Of a stretch of DNA of 64,000 bases, positions 10,469-20,286 are shown in pieces; position 1 is the first letter of the stretch; each line of letters opens with the position of its first letter. The stretch comes from Aricia agestis. Lineage: Eukaryota; Arthropoda; Insecta; Lepidoptera; Lycaenidae. The position numbers were made by a program, and so were the translations under genes. The DNA lies in NCBI RefSeq assembly GCF_905147365.1, contig NC_056409.1, positions 12,963,001-13,027,000 of the forward strand. The letters run 5' to 3'. The notes below the pieces were generated by a model. The model did no database searches. It was not told the DNA's origin and worked only from the letters and a program-made list of their open reading frames with translations.

Positions 10469-10671
10469 ACCGACTTCCAAAAAGGAGGAGGTTAGATGTT
10501 CGGCTGTGGATATATTTTTTATGTATGTTCAACGATTACTCCGCCGTTTGTGAACCGATTTGAAGGTAAAGACAATAGTAATATTATACTTAAATAAACT
10601 AAAAAGTATTAAATAATCTTTATTCTGTACTCAGTATTTCTGTTCTCAATCTTTATAATTTTGAAGTCGGT
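10469..10671. mobile_element. Dispersed lepidopteran MITE-like repeat
   Basis: Begins ACCGACTTCCAAAA and ends TTTTGAAGTCGGT, an inverted pair. The CCAAAAAGGAGGAGGTT and ATTACTCCGCCGTTTGTGAACCGATTT blocks are familiar as a very common repeat in moth and butterfly genomes. Confidence 0.65.
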
Positions 10672-12016
10672 ACCAGTCCTATTAATAAGTATAATATAAG
10701 TTGCAGTTATACCTATTCTGTCAGAGAACTGTCTATTATATTATTGAAAGCTGCACTCAATGAGTATTACATTCAAGTGACTGATCTGTGATACCTTGAT
10801 TATATATAAGGTATGTCAAAAGATAATTATTATTTAAAAATAATCGGTTCAATAAGATAATATGTCCTTTTTAAGGTGATAAATATAAAGGTAAATGATT
10901 TTTATTTTAGTTTTATGTTATTGTAAAATATCGATAAGCATATCGATAAATTTGATTCAAGCACTAGCGTATATGTAAAAAATTTTAATGAAAAATTTTT
11001 CTTCAAAATTTGTGTAATATAAGAACAACAGTAACTTTAGTTACGCAAAATATGAAAGTAAAAGAGAGGATTCACAATATTTTATTTGAAATAGAGAGCT
11101 AAAGACAGAATAGAGCAAAAATAAGCACATCGTAGCAATTAGGACATGAAGATTGAAGTGAAATGCATATTCTTCAGGCAATGATGAAAAACTCAAAGCA
11201 GATAAGTAATATGTTACTACCGCGCGCGTTGTGAAGATTCAAATACGACCCAATTGGGCCGTCTGTTGTTTAGTCTGCATCGAGCGCAGCCACGAACGTG
11301 CTGCGTCTTGTCTTACCTAAATAAATTGAAAATGACGTCGTGCGTGTATCGAAAATGTAATAATTATGACTCGAAAGTAAACAAAACACATGGAATCTCT
11401 TACCACATGTCTTGATTGCAATAAATACCTCGATTATTTACATTTTCAATTATTTTTTCGAACAATCTGGAAAAAATCGAATTTTCGTCATAGCTCAGGC
11501 GAAGAAAGAGACAGCGATACAATTTGACGTTTAAAAATAGAACTGTCTCTCTTATGTAAATGGTTTTTCGTATCTTTTATATCACTTATCTGTCAAATTT
11601 GTCAATGTTTGCGATTTTGAATTTGAAAATTGTTCGGTAGAGATTTAAGCCGGAAAATAGTATGGACGTAACATATCTGTATAAGTAGAATATCATTGTT
11701 TTCAGGATTATTCTTATGATTTACACTGCCATGAAGTACACAACAAGTAACTATTTTTAAATATAATAATATTTATTAAAAATAACAAACAAATTGAACA
11801 ATATATTGGAAATACCGAAAGGCCATAAAAACGATTGACGACTTTTGACGACCTGTCAAATAAAAGTTGTTACAATTTTTATTAGACTGCCTCTCTCTTT
11901 TCATCTTGTTATAATTCCATAAAGGATTTTCTTCTCTCTCGCACTCTTTGTTGGTCTATGCATTATAAGTTTATGATACGTACACATATTTTTACACACA
12001 GATGAACATAGCTGGG
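10672..12016. other. AT-rich gene-free stretch with a THAP-like remnant
   Basis: Apart from the small reading frame at 11332 and short palindromes such as ATCGATAAGCATATCGAT (10928-10945), I see no coding sequence or clear repeat boundary. Confidence 0.4.
11332..11415 (+). pseudogene. THAP zinc-finger remnant
   Basis: A 27-codon frame, MTSCVYRKCNNYDSK then NKTHGISYHM, resembles the first third of a THAP domain: a start Met, a C-x4-C pair, Asn after the second Cys, and a G-I-S-aromatic-H turn. It stops before the rest of the zinc finger (the second Cys/His pair and AVPTIF tail are absent). It may be a decayed P-element-type transposase or a lost THAP gene exon. Short, so tentative. Confidence 0.4.
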
Positions 12017-12152
12017 CATTAACTCGTTAATCCGTTAATCGTTAATTAACGAAGTTAACATTTTGATTAACGGATTAACTTTTAAGTTAACTTTTAAAAA
12101 CATTAACGGACTCGTTAACTTCCGTTAATATGCAGAGGTCCGTTAATCGTTA
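12017..12152. repeat. GTTAA/TTAACG-rich repeat block
   Basis: A dense run of CGTTAAT, TTAACG and GTTAAC words in both orientations over 135 bp. It resembles the subterminal part of a DNA transposon, but no partner end was found. Confidence 0.5.
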
Positions 12153-12664
12153 ATCCAATGCCTACTATTTACCACACGACACCGCGGCGCGGCGCGAAAA
12201 AAGGTTCAGACAGTTAGTATGAAACGACAAGTGCCGGACGGGGTAAGACTCCCAGGGGTAAGACTAACTTACGTTAGTCTTTCCCGAAATCAGATGTAAT
12301 TAACCATTCAGTTAAGGTTTTGTTTTCCTTTTTGGGTACATATTTTTTTTAAGGTTAAGATCACAAAAGTGGCGATGTGAATGTGAAAGTCTGTCTCACA
12401 GTAATAAATATACAGTTTTCATGCCCTTTTTCCACTTGATTTATATATTTCTTTACAGTTTTAATGAAAGTATGTCTGTCTCTCTGTCTGTTACTCTTTA
12501 ACGCCAAAACCACTGAACCAATTTTGATGAAAAACTGCTAGTGTATATTTTGCTCCGATCAAATTATTTTTTTTTAATTGGCTGAAATAAAATTAGGATA
12601 GGTAAAATCCATATAAACACAACGGTTCAGCCGTTGTGTTTATGTTTGGACCAACGGATTTTTT

Positions 12665-12929
12665 TATACAGTGTGTAACGAAAATAAGTGATAATACTTT
12701 AGGGTGTGTACGTGTTCATTGTAGAGAGTTCATTGTGAAAGTAGCAGCTCTGAAAGACGAAATTTTTTTTTCACTTTTGTATGGGCAAGGGCCCGTGCGT
12801 CACGAGTTTCCCCATACAAAAGTGAAAAAAATGTTGGTCTTTCAGCGCTGCTACTTTCACAATGAACTCTCTACAAGGAACACGTACACACCTTAAAGTA
12901 TTATCACTTATTTTTGTTACACCTGTATA
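12665..12929. mobile_element. MITE family A, copy 1 (ACAG-GTGTAAC ends)
   Basis: A long imperfect palindrome: TATACAGTGTGTAACGAAAA on the left, matching inverse on the right (GTTACACCTGTATA), with inner blocks TGAAAGTAGCAG and CCCATACAAAAGTGAAAAA mirrored. TA at both borders suggests a TA target. Related copies are at 29122, 59305 and 62412. Reading frames here are artefacts of the palindrome. Confidence 0.8.
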
Positions 12930-12932
12930 AGT

Positions 12933-13206
12933 ACAACAAGTTAATGGAATAACTGAAATTGCGAAAAGCATTTGTTTAGTTAGTAAAACCGAACAACTTT
13001 CCCAAACCCTCTTAAAAAAAAATTACTTCTCCATACAAATTGTCTAATCGAACTTTTAATTTTTTAAGGAGAAGTATTTTTTTGTTTTGAAAAAAGATTC
13101 TTTAGCAAAGTTGATCAGTTTACACATTACATATGTAAATGTTTAGTACATTACATATAAAACGGTTTTTTTTTTAGTTTCGGTTATTCCATTAACACGT
13201 TGTATA
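12933..13206. mobile_element. MITE with GTTAATGGAATAAC inverted ends
   Basis: The left end ACAACAAGTTAATGGAATAAC and the right end GGTTATTCCATTAACACGTTGT are inverse of each other. The centre contains a smaller palindrome (ACTTCTCC / GGAGAAGT, 13024-13076). It abuts MITE family A copy 1. Confidence 0.65.
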
Positions 13207-13463
13207 AAGATTTGTTCTAAAACAAAGCAAAACGAATTAACATCCAAAGGTCCATCCAAAGGAAAAAAAACCTCTGTTTTCGATAGTATGTTAGTCTTAT
13301 TTTATAATAAAGATTTAAATAAAGAAATACTCCAAAACTAAACGTTATTCCAAGGTAATAGAATTAAAATTTTATTGAAAATATTTGAAGAAGTATTATT
13401 TTGTTTTGGAAAGTGCATAAAGTCTTTATCTTATACAAAATTTTGCTACTGTTAGTCTTTTTT

Positions 13464-13502
13464 CTGCTAGTCTTCCCCCATTTCCTGGGGGAAGACTAGC
13501 AG
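13464..13502. repeat. Perfect 17-bp hairpin
   Basis: CTGCTAGTCTTCCCCCA (13464-13480) and its inverse (13486-13502) around a 5-base loop. The AGTCTT word recurs at 12260-12290, 13290 and 13452. Confidence 0.7.
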
Positions 13503-13667
13503 TTTTAACTACTTTTCATTAATAAATTAACATAAGAATTTGTCGTAAGTACGCCATTGTCAACTCAAAGATATGTCAAACAGTTTAGTCAGAAAATTCG
13601 ATTTATGCTGTCCAACAGCAAACTATGTTTGACTTACCCCACCTCACCTTATATATAATATCTGATC

Positions 13668-13942
13668 TATAGTCTGGCATAAAAGTGAAGAAATTAAAAA
13701 GTGGCAACATTGTAGATCTCTTTTTTTTAATATTTAAAGATTGATTTGAAAGGGATGAAACTACGATCGATGTTGCCAATTTTTAATTTCGTCACTATTA
13801 GGGCCGCGCCATACCGGAATGGCAGCGGCGAGACGAGCACTTTCAGTGTCATACTCATATTAAACTTTATCTTCATTATTGTAAAAAGTGCTCGCCTCGC
13901 CGCTGCCATTCCGGTGTAGCGCGGCCCTTTTGCCAGACTATA
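13668..13942. mobile_element. MITE family B (TATAGTCTGGCA ends), copy 1, with nested MITE
   Basis: Ends TATAGTCTGGCA and TGCCAGACTATA. Inside, GAAGAAATTAAAAAGTGGCAACA is mirrored by TGTTGCCAATTTTTAATTTCGTC. A GGGCCGCGC palindrome (13801-13927) is inserted in its right arm. A second copy is at 19648-19784. Confidence 0.75.
13801..13927. mobile_element. GGGCCGCGC hairpin MITE, copy 1
   Basis: Arms of about 45 bp (CCGGAATGGCAGCGGCGAG and inverse), bounded by GGGCCGCGC and GCGCGGCCC and preceded by TTA. A second, shorter copy is at 47947-48026. Nested in MITE family B. Confidence 0.75.
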
Positions 13943-13947
13943 ATTTA

Positions 13948-14108
13948 CTAGCTATTTGACCGAGCTTTGCTCGGTATTCGATAAAACACGAATAAAATGT
14001 CATTTTCTAAAAATGATTCCTAGCTAGATCAATTTATCGCCCCCGAAAGCCCGTATATATACTAAATTTCATGAAAATCGTTGGAGCCGCGATATAAGAT
14101 TATACTTG
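13948..14108 (-). mobile_element. Helitron-like 3' end
   Basis: On the minus strand a short hairpin (ACCGAGC, 3-base loop, GCTCGGT at 13975-13959) is followed after 7 bases by CTAG (13951-13948) and then T, the signature of a Helitron 3' terminus. The other end is not identifiable. Confidence 0.5.
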
Positions 14109-14547
14109 ATATTATAAAGTGTTTAAGTGTCCCAGTGTCCCACTACTAAAAATTCTAATGACTGGTAATTAACCCTAACATAATATAATTCTTCTTCTTT
14201 ATGTTAAGGCGGCCTCAGTGAGTTGCCAATGTCAGAGTGCTTTTGGGTAGACTTTGCTCTATATTGCAGGTCTGGTGAAGAAACAAGGTACAGTATCTAA
14301 TAATAATTTAAATTCTGTTGAATATACCTAAAACAAACACAAACATTTAATATTGTTAGTCATATTATTATCTAGTCAATGTATCCGATCATTTGGATCA
14401 ACCACTGACGTGTAAAATGTCAAAATACGTCAATTAATCAATTGTCAAAAATGATTTCAAGTTGGATTGATTCTTACAGATAAATTTTATTTTAATAATT
14501 TTATTATATTATGGTGCCTTAGCAGTATTGGAAATTAATTGGTGAAA
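14109..14547 (+). other. Upstream region of COG2
   Basis: AT-rich DNA. TGTCAAA/TTTGACA-like words and TTGTCAAAAATG cluster at 14415-14455, as also seen ahead of PPP1R21. No clear TATA box. The 5'UTR presumably lies in the last 100 bases. Confidence 0.35.
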
Positions 14548-17094
14548 ATGGAAAAAGATACTAGTGATTTCATATTGCCGCCAGCCCCAAGGGGCTTATG
14601 TTTTGACCGCAATGATTTTGTCAAGGTATTACTTACATTTTTATGATGATAAACTATTATTTCAAGTAATAGTAGTAGCATTATAGTAACACGGGGATAT
14701 TTATTTTCTTCTCTTTCAGACTAACTTTTTGGTAGACAACTTTTTGGCAGACCACAATGAGGTAGCCTCATTAGAAACTATGAGAGATGACCTAGGTGTT
14801 TACTTAAAAGTTCTTAGATTAGCCATGATAGAGCTCATCAACAAAGATTATGCTAACTTTGTTAATTTGTGTGCAACTTTGATAGGCTTCGACAAAGCCA
14901 TTTTAAAAATTCAAGCGCCTCTAAGCCAATTAAATGAAGAAGTATTGGTAAGAATTAACAATTCATATTTTAAGATTTTCAAGCAAATCAATTTACATTT
15001 AAAGTTTCATGAGTGCTCATGCATGGTATTGACTAATTTATATTTTAATTACAGAGTGTGAAACAGTCACTTGAAAATGCTATGAAGGAATTATCAATGT
15101 GGTTAAATCAAAGGCACACACTTATGAAAAATAAACAATTGTTGAGATATTATAGTCACACCAAAAAATGTCTTAACATATTAGACACCATACTTACAGA
15201 TATTTCCAAGAAAAGAATCCAGGAGCAAATTGTTATTGTTGACAGAGCGGCCATGCAATACAATCAGCTTAAGTTTTCAGTTTCAAAATGTGAAAGTATC
15301 ATTAAGCCAGAACAAAATAAAAAGTATAACGAAGTTGGTGGGAAACTGGTAAACATACTGAATGAACTAATGTTTAAATTCTGGAATGATAATAATGAAG
15401 ACAATTTACTGAAGACATTAATAATTCTGACCTCATTAGACCGAGTTTCTGAAACTGAAATGCTAATAAGGAAACAAGCCATTGCACCTTTACTACAAGA
15501 CATAATAAATGAACCAGCTCTACAAAAAAGTAAAGATGGTCTAGAGGGAATTTACAAAAAGATCATGTCAGTACTTGACCATGAACTAAAATTGCTTGTG
15601 ATAGTAACACAACATTCCAAGCTTACGAATCTTTCAAAAAAATATAGATTTTTAGTCAATTGTTTTTGGTGTGAAGTAGAAAATCGCCTTGAGGTTAATA
15701 TGGCCTCAATTTTTGCACCCGGAAATCCTCAGTTATTCTATAAGAGATACAAAGAGAGTATGCATTTTGTTAAAAAAATTGAAGAGCTCTGTGACAAGAA
15801 TGAGTCTGTTTATTTGTTGCGGCAAACTGTAGAGTATAAAAACTTTTTGAGGAGATGGAATCTTCCTGTATACTTTCAGATCAGATTTCAAGAAATTGCT
15901 GGTATGCAATCAATATATAGGATTTAAGAATTAATATATATATATATTTTAAAAGTAATAGTCTAATTTATTTTTTATTATTTCAGGTGGCTTTGAGTCG
16001 TGTTTGAAAGGTGCACCAACAACTCAGAACAATTCTGACTTCATCCTGGCAGAAACACTTAAATGTTGGAACAGTTTGCAGGATTGTTGGTCTGATGGTA
16101 TTTTTTTAGAGGCACTAGCACATAAGTTTTGGAAGTTATCCCTTCAATTATTGTCAAGATATGCAACATGGGTGACTAGCATATGCTCCCAAGTAAGTTA
16201 AAAATAATTGCTTTTTGACTACTAACTTAAAATTTGTATACTACTAAATAAAAAAGCAATAATAATGACTTCTTTTTTGCAGCGAAATAGTCAAGTAAGA
16301 TTAGAATCTACATCTGTAAATAAAAATTTGCTGGAAACCTGTATAAACCTTTACATGGATATTGAAAAATTAATAAAAAGTTTGCCGAAGTTTTTGGATC
16401 ATGTTCAGAATAAAATGTCAAATGACAGAAAGAAAATAATAATAAGGGAAAGTATCAAACCCACTGAAAATATGCTGCAGAGCACAAAAATTAAAATAAA
16501 TCAATGTATTGTTGATGAGTTGTATGATCATTTCAACATGCAACTAAAACAAGTTAGTGACATACCTCGACTGTATAGAAAAACAAATAGAAGCATTCCT
16601 ACCAAGCCTTGTACATATATTGATGTTATAGCTAAAGCTTTAGATGAATTTGATAGGGATACCTCAAAGAAATTAGACAGACCTTTTCTTACTGGTGTTT
16701 ACCAGTCATTATTTGCAGAAATGACAAATTCGTAAGTACTAGCATTACAATAATATTAACATTATAATTTATAAATATTTAAAAAGAGTAGTTTCTCACA
16801 TCTTTTCATTTCATTTTCAGCTACTATAAATATGTGGAAGATGTCTTGACCTCAGTTCAAAAAACTGAGGAATCCCTGAGAAGACTTAAACAAATTCGTG
16901 AAAGGTCATCACAGCAGTCCCAAGATGTTACAGGTGTAACTGATGGGGACAAAATTCGTCTGCAGCTTCATGTGGATGTTGTATCATATGCCAACAAAGC
17001 CCAGTCACTACACATCAACAAGGAGAATGTGGGAAAGTTAACAGATCTGTTAACATTGGTTACAGATGCTGTAAAAACTGTAGATATTAAATGA
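14548..17094 (+). CDS. COG2: Conserved oligomeric Golgi complex subunit 2
   Basis: Six exons: 14548-14625, 14720-14947, 15055-15901, 15987-16192, 16283-16731 and 16821-17094, all with GT-AG borders and compatible phases. They code for 693 residues (human COG2 is about 738). The N-terminus carries the family's diagnostic blocks: LCFDRNDF, LRDDLGVYLK, and MIELINKDYANFVNL with LIGFDKA. COG2 is a mainly helical rod subunit of lobe A of the COG tether, which acts on the cytosolic face of the Golgi and guides retrograde vesicles that recycle glycosylation enzymes. The start chosen is the first ATG of the exon that leads into the conserved block. The gene is convergent with POLI, with AATAAA at about 17150. 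Nothing looks broken. Confidence 0.95.
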
Positions 17095-17271
17095 TATATC
17101 CAGTTGTATATTTTAGTTTTTGTATATAATACGACATATTATGGTATGAAATAAAAAAGTTTTATAACATAAACATGTATTTGATCAGTTGAATAAAAAT
17201 TGTATGATTTGAAAAAATAGAAACCATTCACTTATCATTTAAATAATTAACAAGATAAAATCTTACTAATA
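17095..17271. terminator. Shared convergent 3' region of COG2 and POLI
   Basis: Only about 180 bases separate the two stop codons. GAAATAAAAAAG (about 17150) would serve COG2. On the minus strand, AATAAA-like words past 17272 would serve POLI, so the two transcripts probably abut or overlap at their 3' ends. Confidence 0.45.
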
Positions 17272-19074
17272 CTATTTGTTTGGAACAAAGTATTTCAACA
17301 GAGTGTTCGATTTTGATTTGTTCATGTTTCTTGGACTACTTCTGGGCAACTCTGAATTGGAGGGATTTTTCCACATAGCTTTCAACTCATGCTGCATGTC
17401 TTCCGGAAGGGCATTGAACACTTCTTTATCAACATAACTGGGGCAGTCCCCACAGTTTCCACCTTCAGCGACATCTTTCATTGCCTCAGAATTATCTGAC
17501 ATATCTCTAGCTGGACTGGCTCGTGGGGTCAGTGACCTGTCTCGTGAGTTCAATCTTAGCTCAGAGACTTTCTCCAATTCCTTTGAATTCAAACGAAGCT
17601 CACCAACTTTTAGTTTACTCGGAGATGCAATTTCTTCTTTTGACAAACATCTTCGTTTTGCAATCCATGTTACCTTTTTAGGTTTTTTTGGTGAAGGCTC
17701 AACTTCTGCATCAGATAAGTCGGTGGTAGTGCTACTACTGGGAGACACTGCTGAATAATCCATTGATGTTGAGGTGTCACAGTCATTTTGAATGTTTAAA
17801 ACTGATTGTACTGATATATCATTCATCAAATAATTAACAATGGAACTTCTACCGGTCATTCTCTCTTGAAATTTTGTAAATGCCAGTCCCACAAGAGTTA
17901 AATGGAATGGTTTAGAGAGATCAATTAATTTTGTGAATAATCTCATAATTGTACTCATTAGCTTCTGCTGTCCGGCTTCTGTGACAGTAAGGGCACCATT
18001 GTTAATTGTGAATATTGAGGGTGACACTTGACACTGCCGGGACTCCCTGTGGCTACTCAATCTCTTGACATCTTTCTTTCTAAGTGTAACCCTCAATGAA
18101 ACTGGAATGCGTCCATCTTCTCTAACTAAAATAAGTAACCTCTGGAGCAATGCAGCAAATTTTTCTTCCACTTCACTCTTAACACTAACTGTTTTAAAGC
18201 TATCTTCTAAACCTATACTTTGAGGCCTGCCCGTTTGTTTCACTGGAGTATTATCTTCACCTAAACTTAAAGTCTTCAGTCTGACAGCCATGTCTGCGCT
18301 AAAGTGTTTTTTCAACAATTCCATAGATACCTGTTGCAGGTCACTGACTGTAATAATTTTTTGTGAAATGAGAGCTTCTGTGGTTTTCAAACCAATACTC
18401 GGTATAGAACGGACACTTTGTAAATTAGACATAAAATTAACACCATCTTCGGGGAAGATTGTAGTTTGGTCATTAGGCTTGTGAAGAGGACATACAAGTT
18501 TGGCCAATAGTTTGTTGTGAGCGATCCCCGCACAAGTTGTAAAACCTAATTCATCATATATTTTGTATCTCATTTCATTGGCAATTTGGGATGCTAATTT
18601 TAATCTTGTATGGCAACCACAAGTGCACTCTACACTCGGTTCATTGTAAATATGACCTGATATTGTGATGCTGTTGCTTGTGTTTTTTAATCTTTCTTTG
18701 ACTAAATTTGTGACATCAATATAATTCTCATCTAATCCTAGTTTCTCAACGGGGCATTTCCAACTCTGTAGAACCATAAAAATTTTACTGGACGCTGTTC
18801 TATACTCACGTAAATCCTCACCATTAACTAGTTTTAAATTCGGACACGCTTTCAAAGCATCACAAACAAGCATACACTTCTGAATGCCGAACTTTCGCGC
18901 TTCGTAATTACTGGTCACAACTATATTTTTCTGTTGAATTCCCAAGGGTTGAGACCGCAATTCTGGATTTCGTATCATTTCTACTTGAGCATAAAAGCAG
19001 TCAACATCAATGTGAATTATACTCTTTATGTGTTCATTTTGACTTCCCATGTAACTAGAGCTGCTTGATTCCAT
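17272..19074 (-). CDS. POLI: DNA polymerase iota (Y-family translesion polymerase)
   Basis: A single open coding exon of 600 residues. The palm holds HIDVDCFYAQVE (catalytic Asp at about residue 23) and GLDENYID (acidic pair at about 115-116), and the fingers hold NYEARKFGIQK, with VNGEDLREYR closer to iota than to eta. A helix-hairpin-helix thumb region (SIPSIGLKT) and a little-finger domain follow to about residue 410. The C-terminal half is low-complexity and Ser-rich, with one ubiquitin-binding motif (VFNALPEDMQHEL) near residue 555, the docking site for ubiquitinated PCNA; mammalian iota has two. The enzyme inserts nucleotides opposite damaged bases in the nucleus. A likely 5'UTR intron lies at 19183-19079 (CAG/GTAAGG donor, TTACAG acceptor). 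Confidence 0.93.
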   Translation of the reverse strand: MESSSSSYMGSQNEHIKSIIHIDVDCFYAQVEMIRNPELRSQPLGIQQKNIVVTSNYEARKFGIQKCMLVCDALKACPNLKLVNGEDLREYRTASSKIFMVLQSWKCPVEKLGLDENYIDVTNLVKERLKNTSNSITISGHIYNEPSVECTCGCHTRLKLASQIANEMRYKIYDELGFTTCAGIAHNKLLAKLVCPLHKPNDQTTIFPEDGVNFMSNLQSVRSIPSIGLKTTEALISQKIITVSDLQQVSMELLKKHFSADMAVRLKTLSLGEDNTPVKQTGRPQSIGLEDSFKTVSVKSEVEEKFAALLQRLLILVREDGRIPVSLRVTLRKKDVKRLSSHRESRQCQVSPSIFTINNGALTVTEAGQQKLMSTIMRLFTKLIDLSKPFHLTLVGLAFTKFQERMTGRSSIVNYLMNDISVQSVLNIQNDCDTSTSMDYSAVSPSSSTTTDLSDAEVEPSPKKPKKVTWIAKRRCLSKEEIASPSKLKVGELRLNSKELEKVSELRLNSRDRSLTPRASPARDMSDNSEAMKDVAEGGNCGDCPSYVDKEVFNALPEDMQHELKAMWKNPSNSELPRSSPRNMNKSKSNTLLKYFVPNK

Positions 19075-19184
19075 GTTTCTGTAAGTTATTCACATAGTTT
19101 TGTTAAATTTACTTCATTACAAGACACAAGTAAGTTTCTTCTAGTGAAATCATTGAACAATTTTAATTCAGTAAAAACCTTACC

Positions 19185-19580
19185 TGTCGGTCATAATCTG
19201 AATTCTTATAAAATATAATAAATTATGCAATAAATAAATTCCAGAATATTAATAAAATTGACTGTTTTTCTCACATTTATGTTAAAAATATTGATATTTT
19301 AGATTAGAGAATCACGACACATCAACAGAAACAGTGTTACCTTATACAAAATAAATGTTTTTTTTTTAACTATTTTTAAAAGCTAAATACAAACTATAAT
19401 ATTGCCCTATTTTTATCAAATAAAGATGAAGACCCCCGCAGACAGCCGCGATATCATCGGTCAATTTTTTCACTAGTGATATTGCGATAATGCATCCCGA
19501 TTCCTTTCACACAGCTGCGATTTTATCGTCCGATACGATACGGTACGGCTAGATGCTGAAAACGCGAATGAATACCTGTT
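19185..19580. other. Upstream region of POLI
   Basis: The 5'UTR exon of POLI ends at 19184 and continues upward. GC-richer sequence with ATATCAT/GCGAT words lies at 19440-19560. No gene is seen. Confidence 0.35.
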
Positions 19581-20060
19581 ATGGAGGCACTTCACATGGC
19601 TATTTGTATTTGCGTATTTGATGTATTCGCCAAACATTCACCATGTGTACAGTCTGCCAAGAAAGTGAAGAAATTAAAAAGTGGCAACATCGTAGTGTCA
19701 TCCCTTTCAAATCTATCTAAGAAAAAAGGGACGACAATACGATGTTGCCACTTTTTAATTTCTTCACTTCCTTGACAGACTGTAGACGGTGTGTTTGACA
19801 AATATTGGCCTTATTTGCCTATTTGACAAAATATATGACCAATACCAAATACACGTATCCGTACCTTTGTCGGTTTTTGACGCATATCAAAGGAGTCAAA
19901 TAGGCAAGTAATGAAAATCAAGTAAAAGTTTGGTATTTGACGTCCATGTATGGAAGGCCGTATTTGCCTTTATTTGCTTGTTTGTGTATACGTCAATAAT
20001 TTTGCCAAATACAACAAATAGCCAATAGCAAATACAAATAGCCATGTGAAGTGCCTCCAT
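19581..20060. mobile_element. MITE with 30-bp inverted ends, between POLI and PPP1R21
   Basis: The left end ATGGAGGCACTTCACATGGC and the right end (the inverse) extend for about 33 bp through CTATTTGTATTTGC. The middle is rich in TATTTGCC/GGCAAATA words. MITE family B copy 2 is inserted in its left part (19648-19784). It sits in the divergent promoter interval. Confidence 0.8.
19648..19784. mobile_element. MITE family B, copy 2, nested
   Basis: Ends TACAGTCTGCCAAG and CTTGACAGACTGTA, with the mirrored GAAGAAATTAAAAAGTGGCAACA blocks shared with the copy at 13668-13942. TA borders. Confidence 0.78.
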
Positions 20061-20286
20061 TATATTTTTAGACCGTGATTGATATTTTAAATATATAGTT
20101 TTGAAATTTTTACACTGGCAATGAAAATCTAATGTCATAACTCGTCGGATGTCAGTCAGATGTGTCAGTTGTCACTTGTCAAAATTTTAGAAAAGTGGGT
20201 GTTCATGGTGTACTTTTATACAAATAAACATTTGATGAAGAAATTCATATTTATTCGTGGTAATGACGTTCTAAAAAGATAACAAA

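Noticed and set aside
12636..12971. Pair of similar proteins on opposite strands
   Set aside because: Both are read through the two arms of MITE family A; similarity is due to the palindrome.
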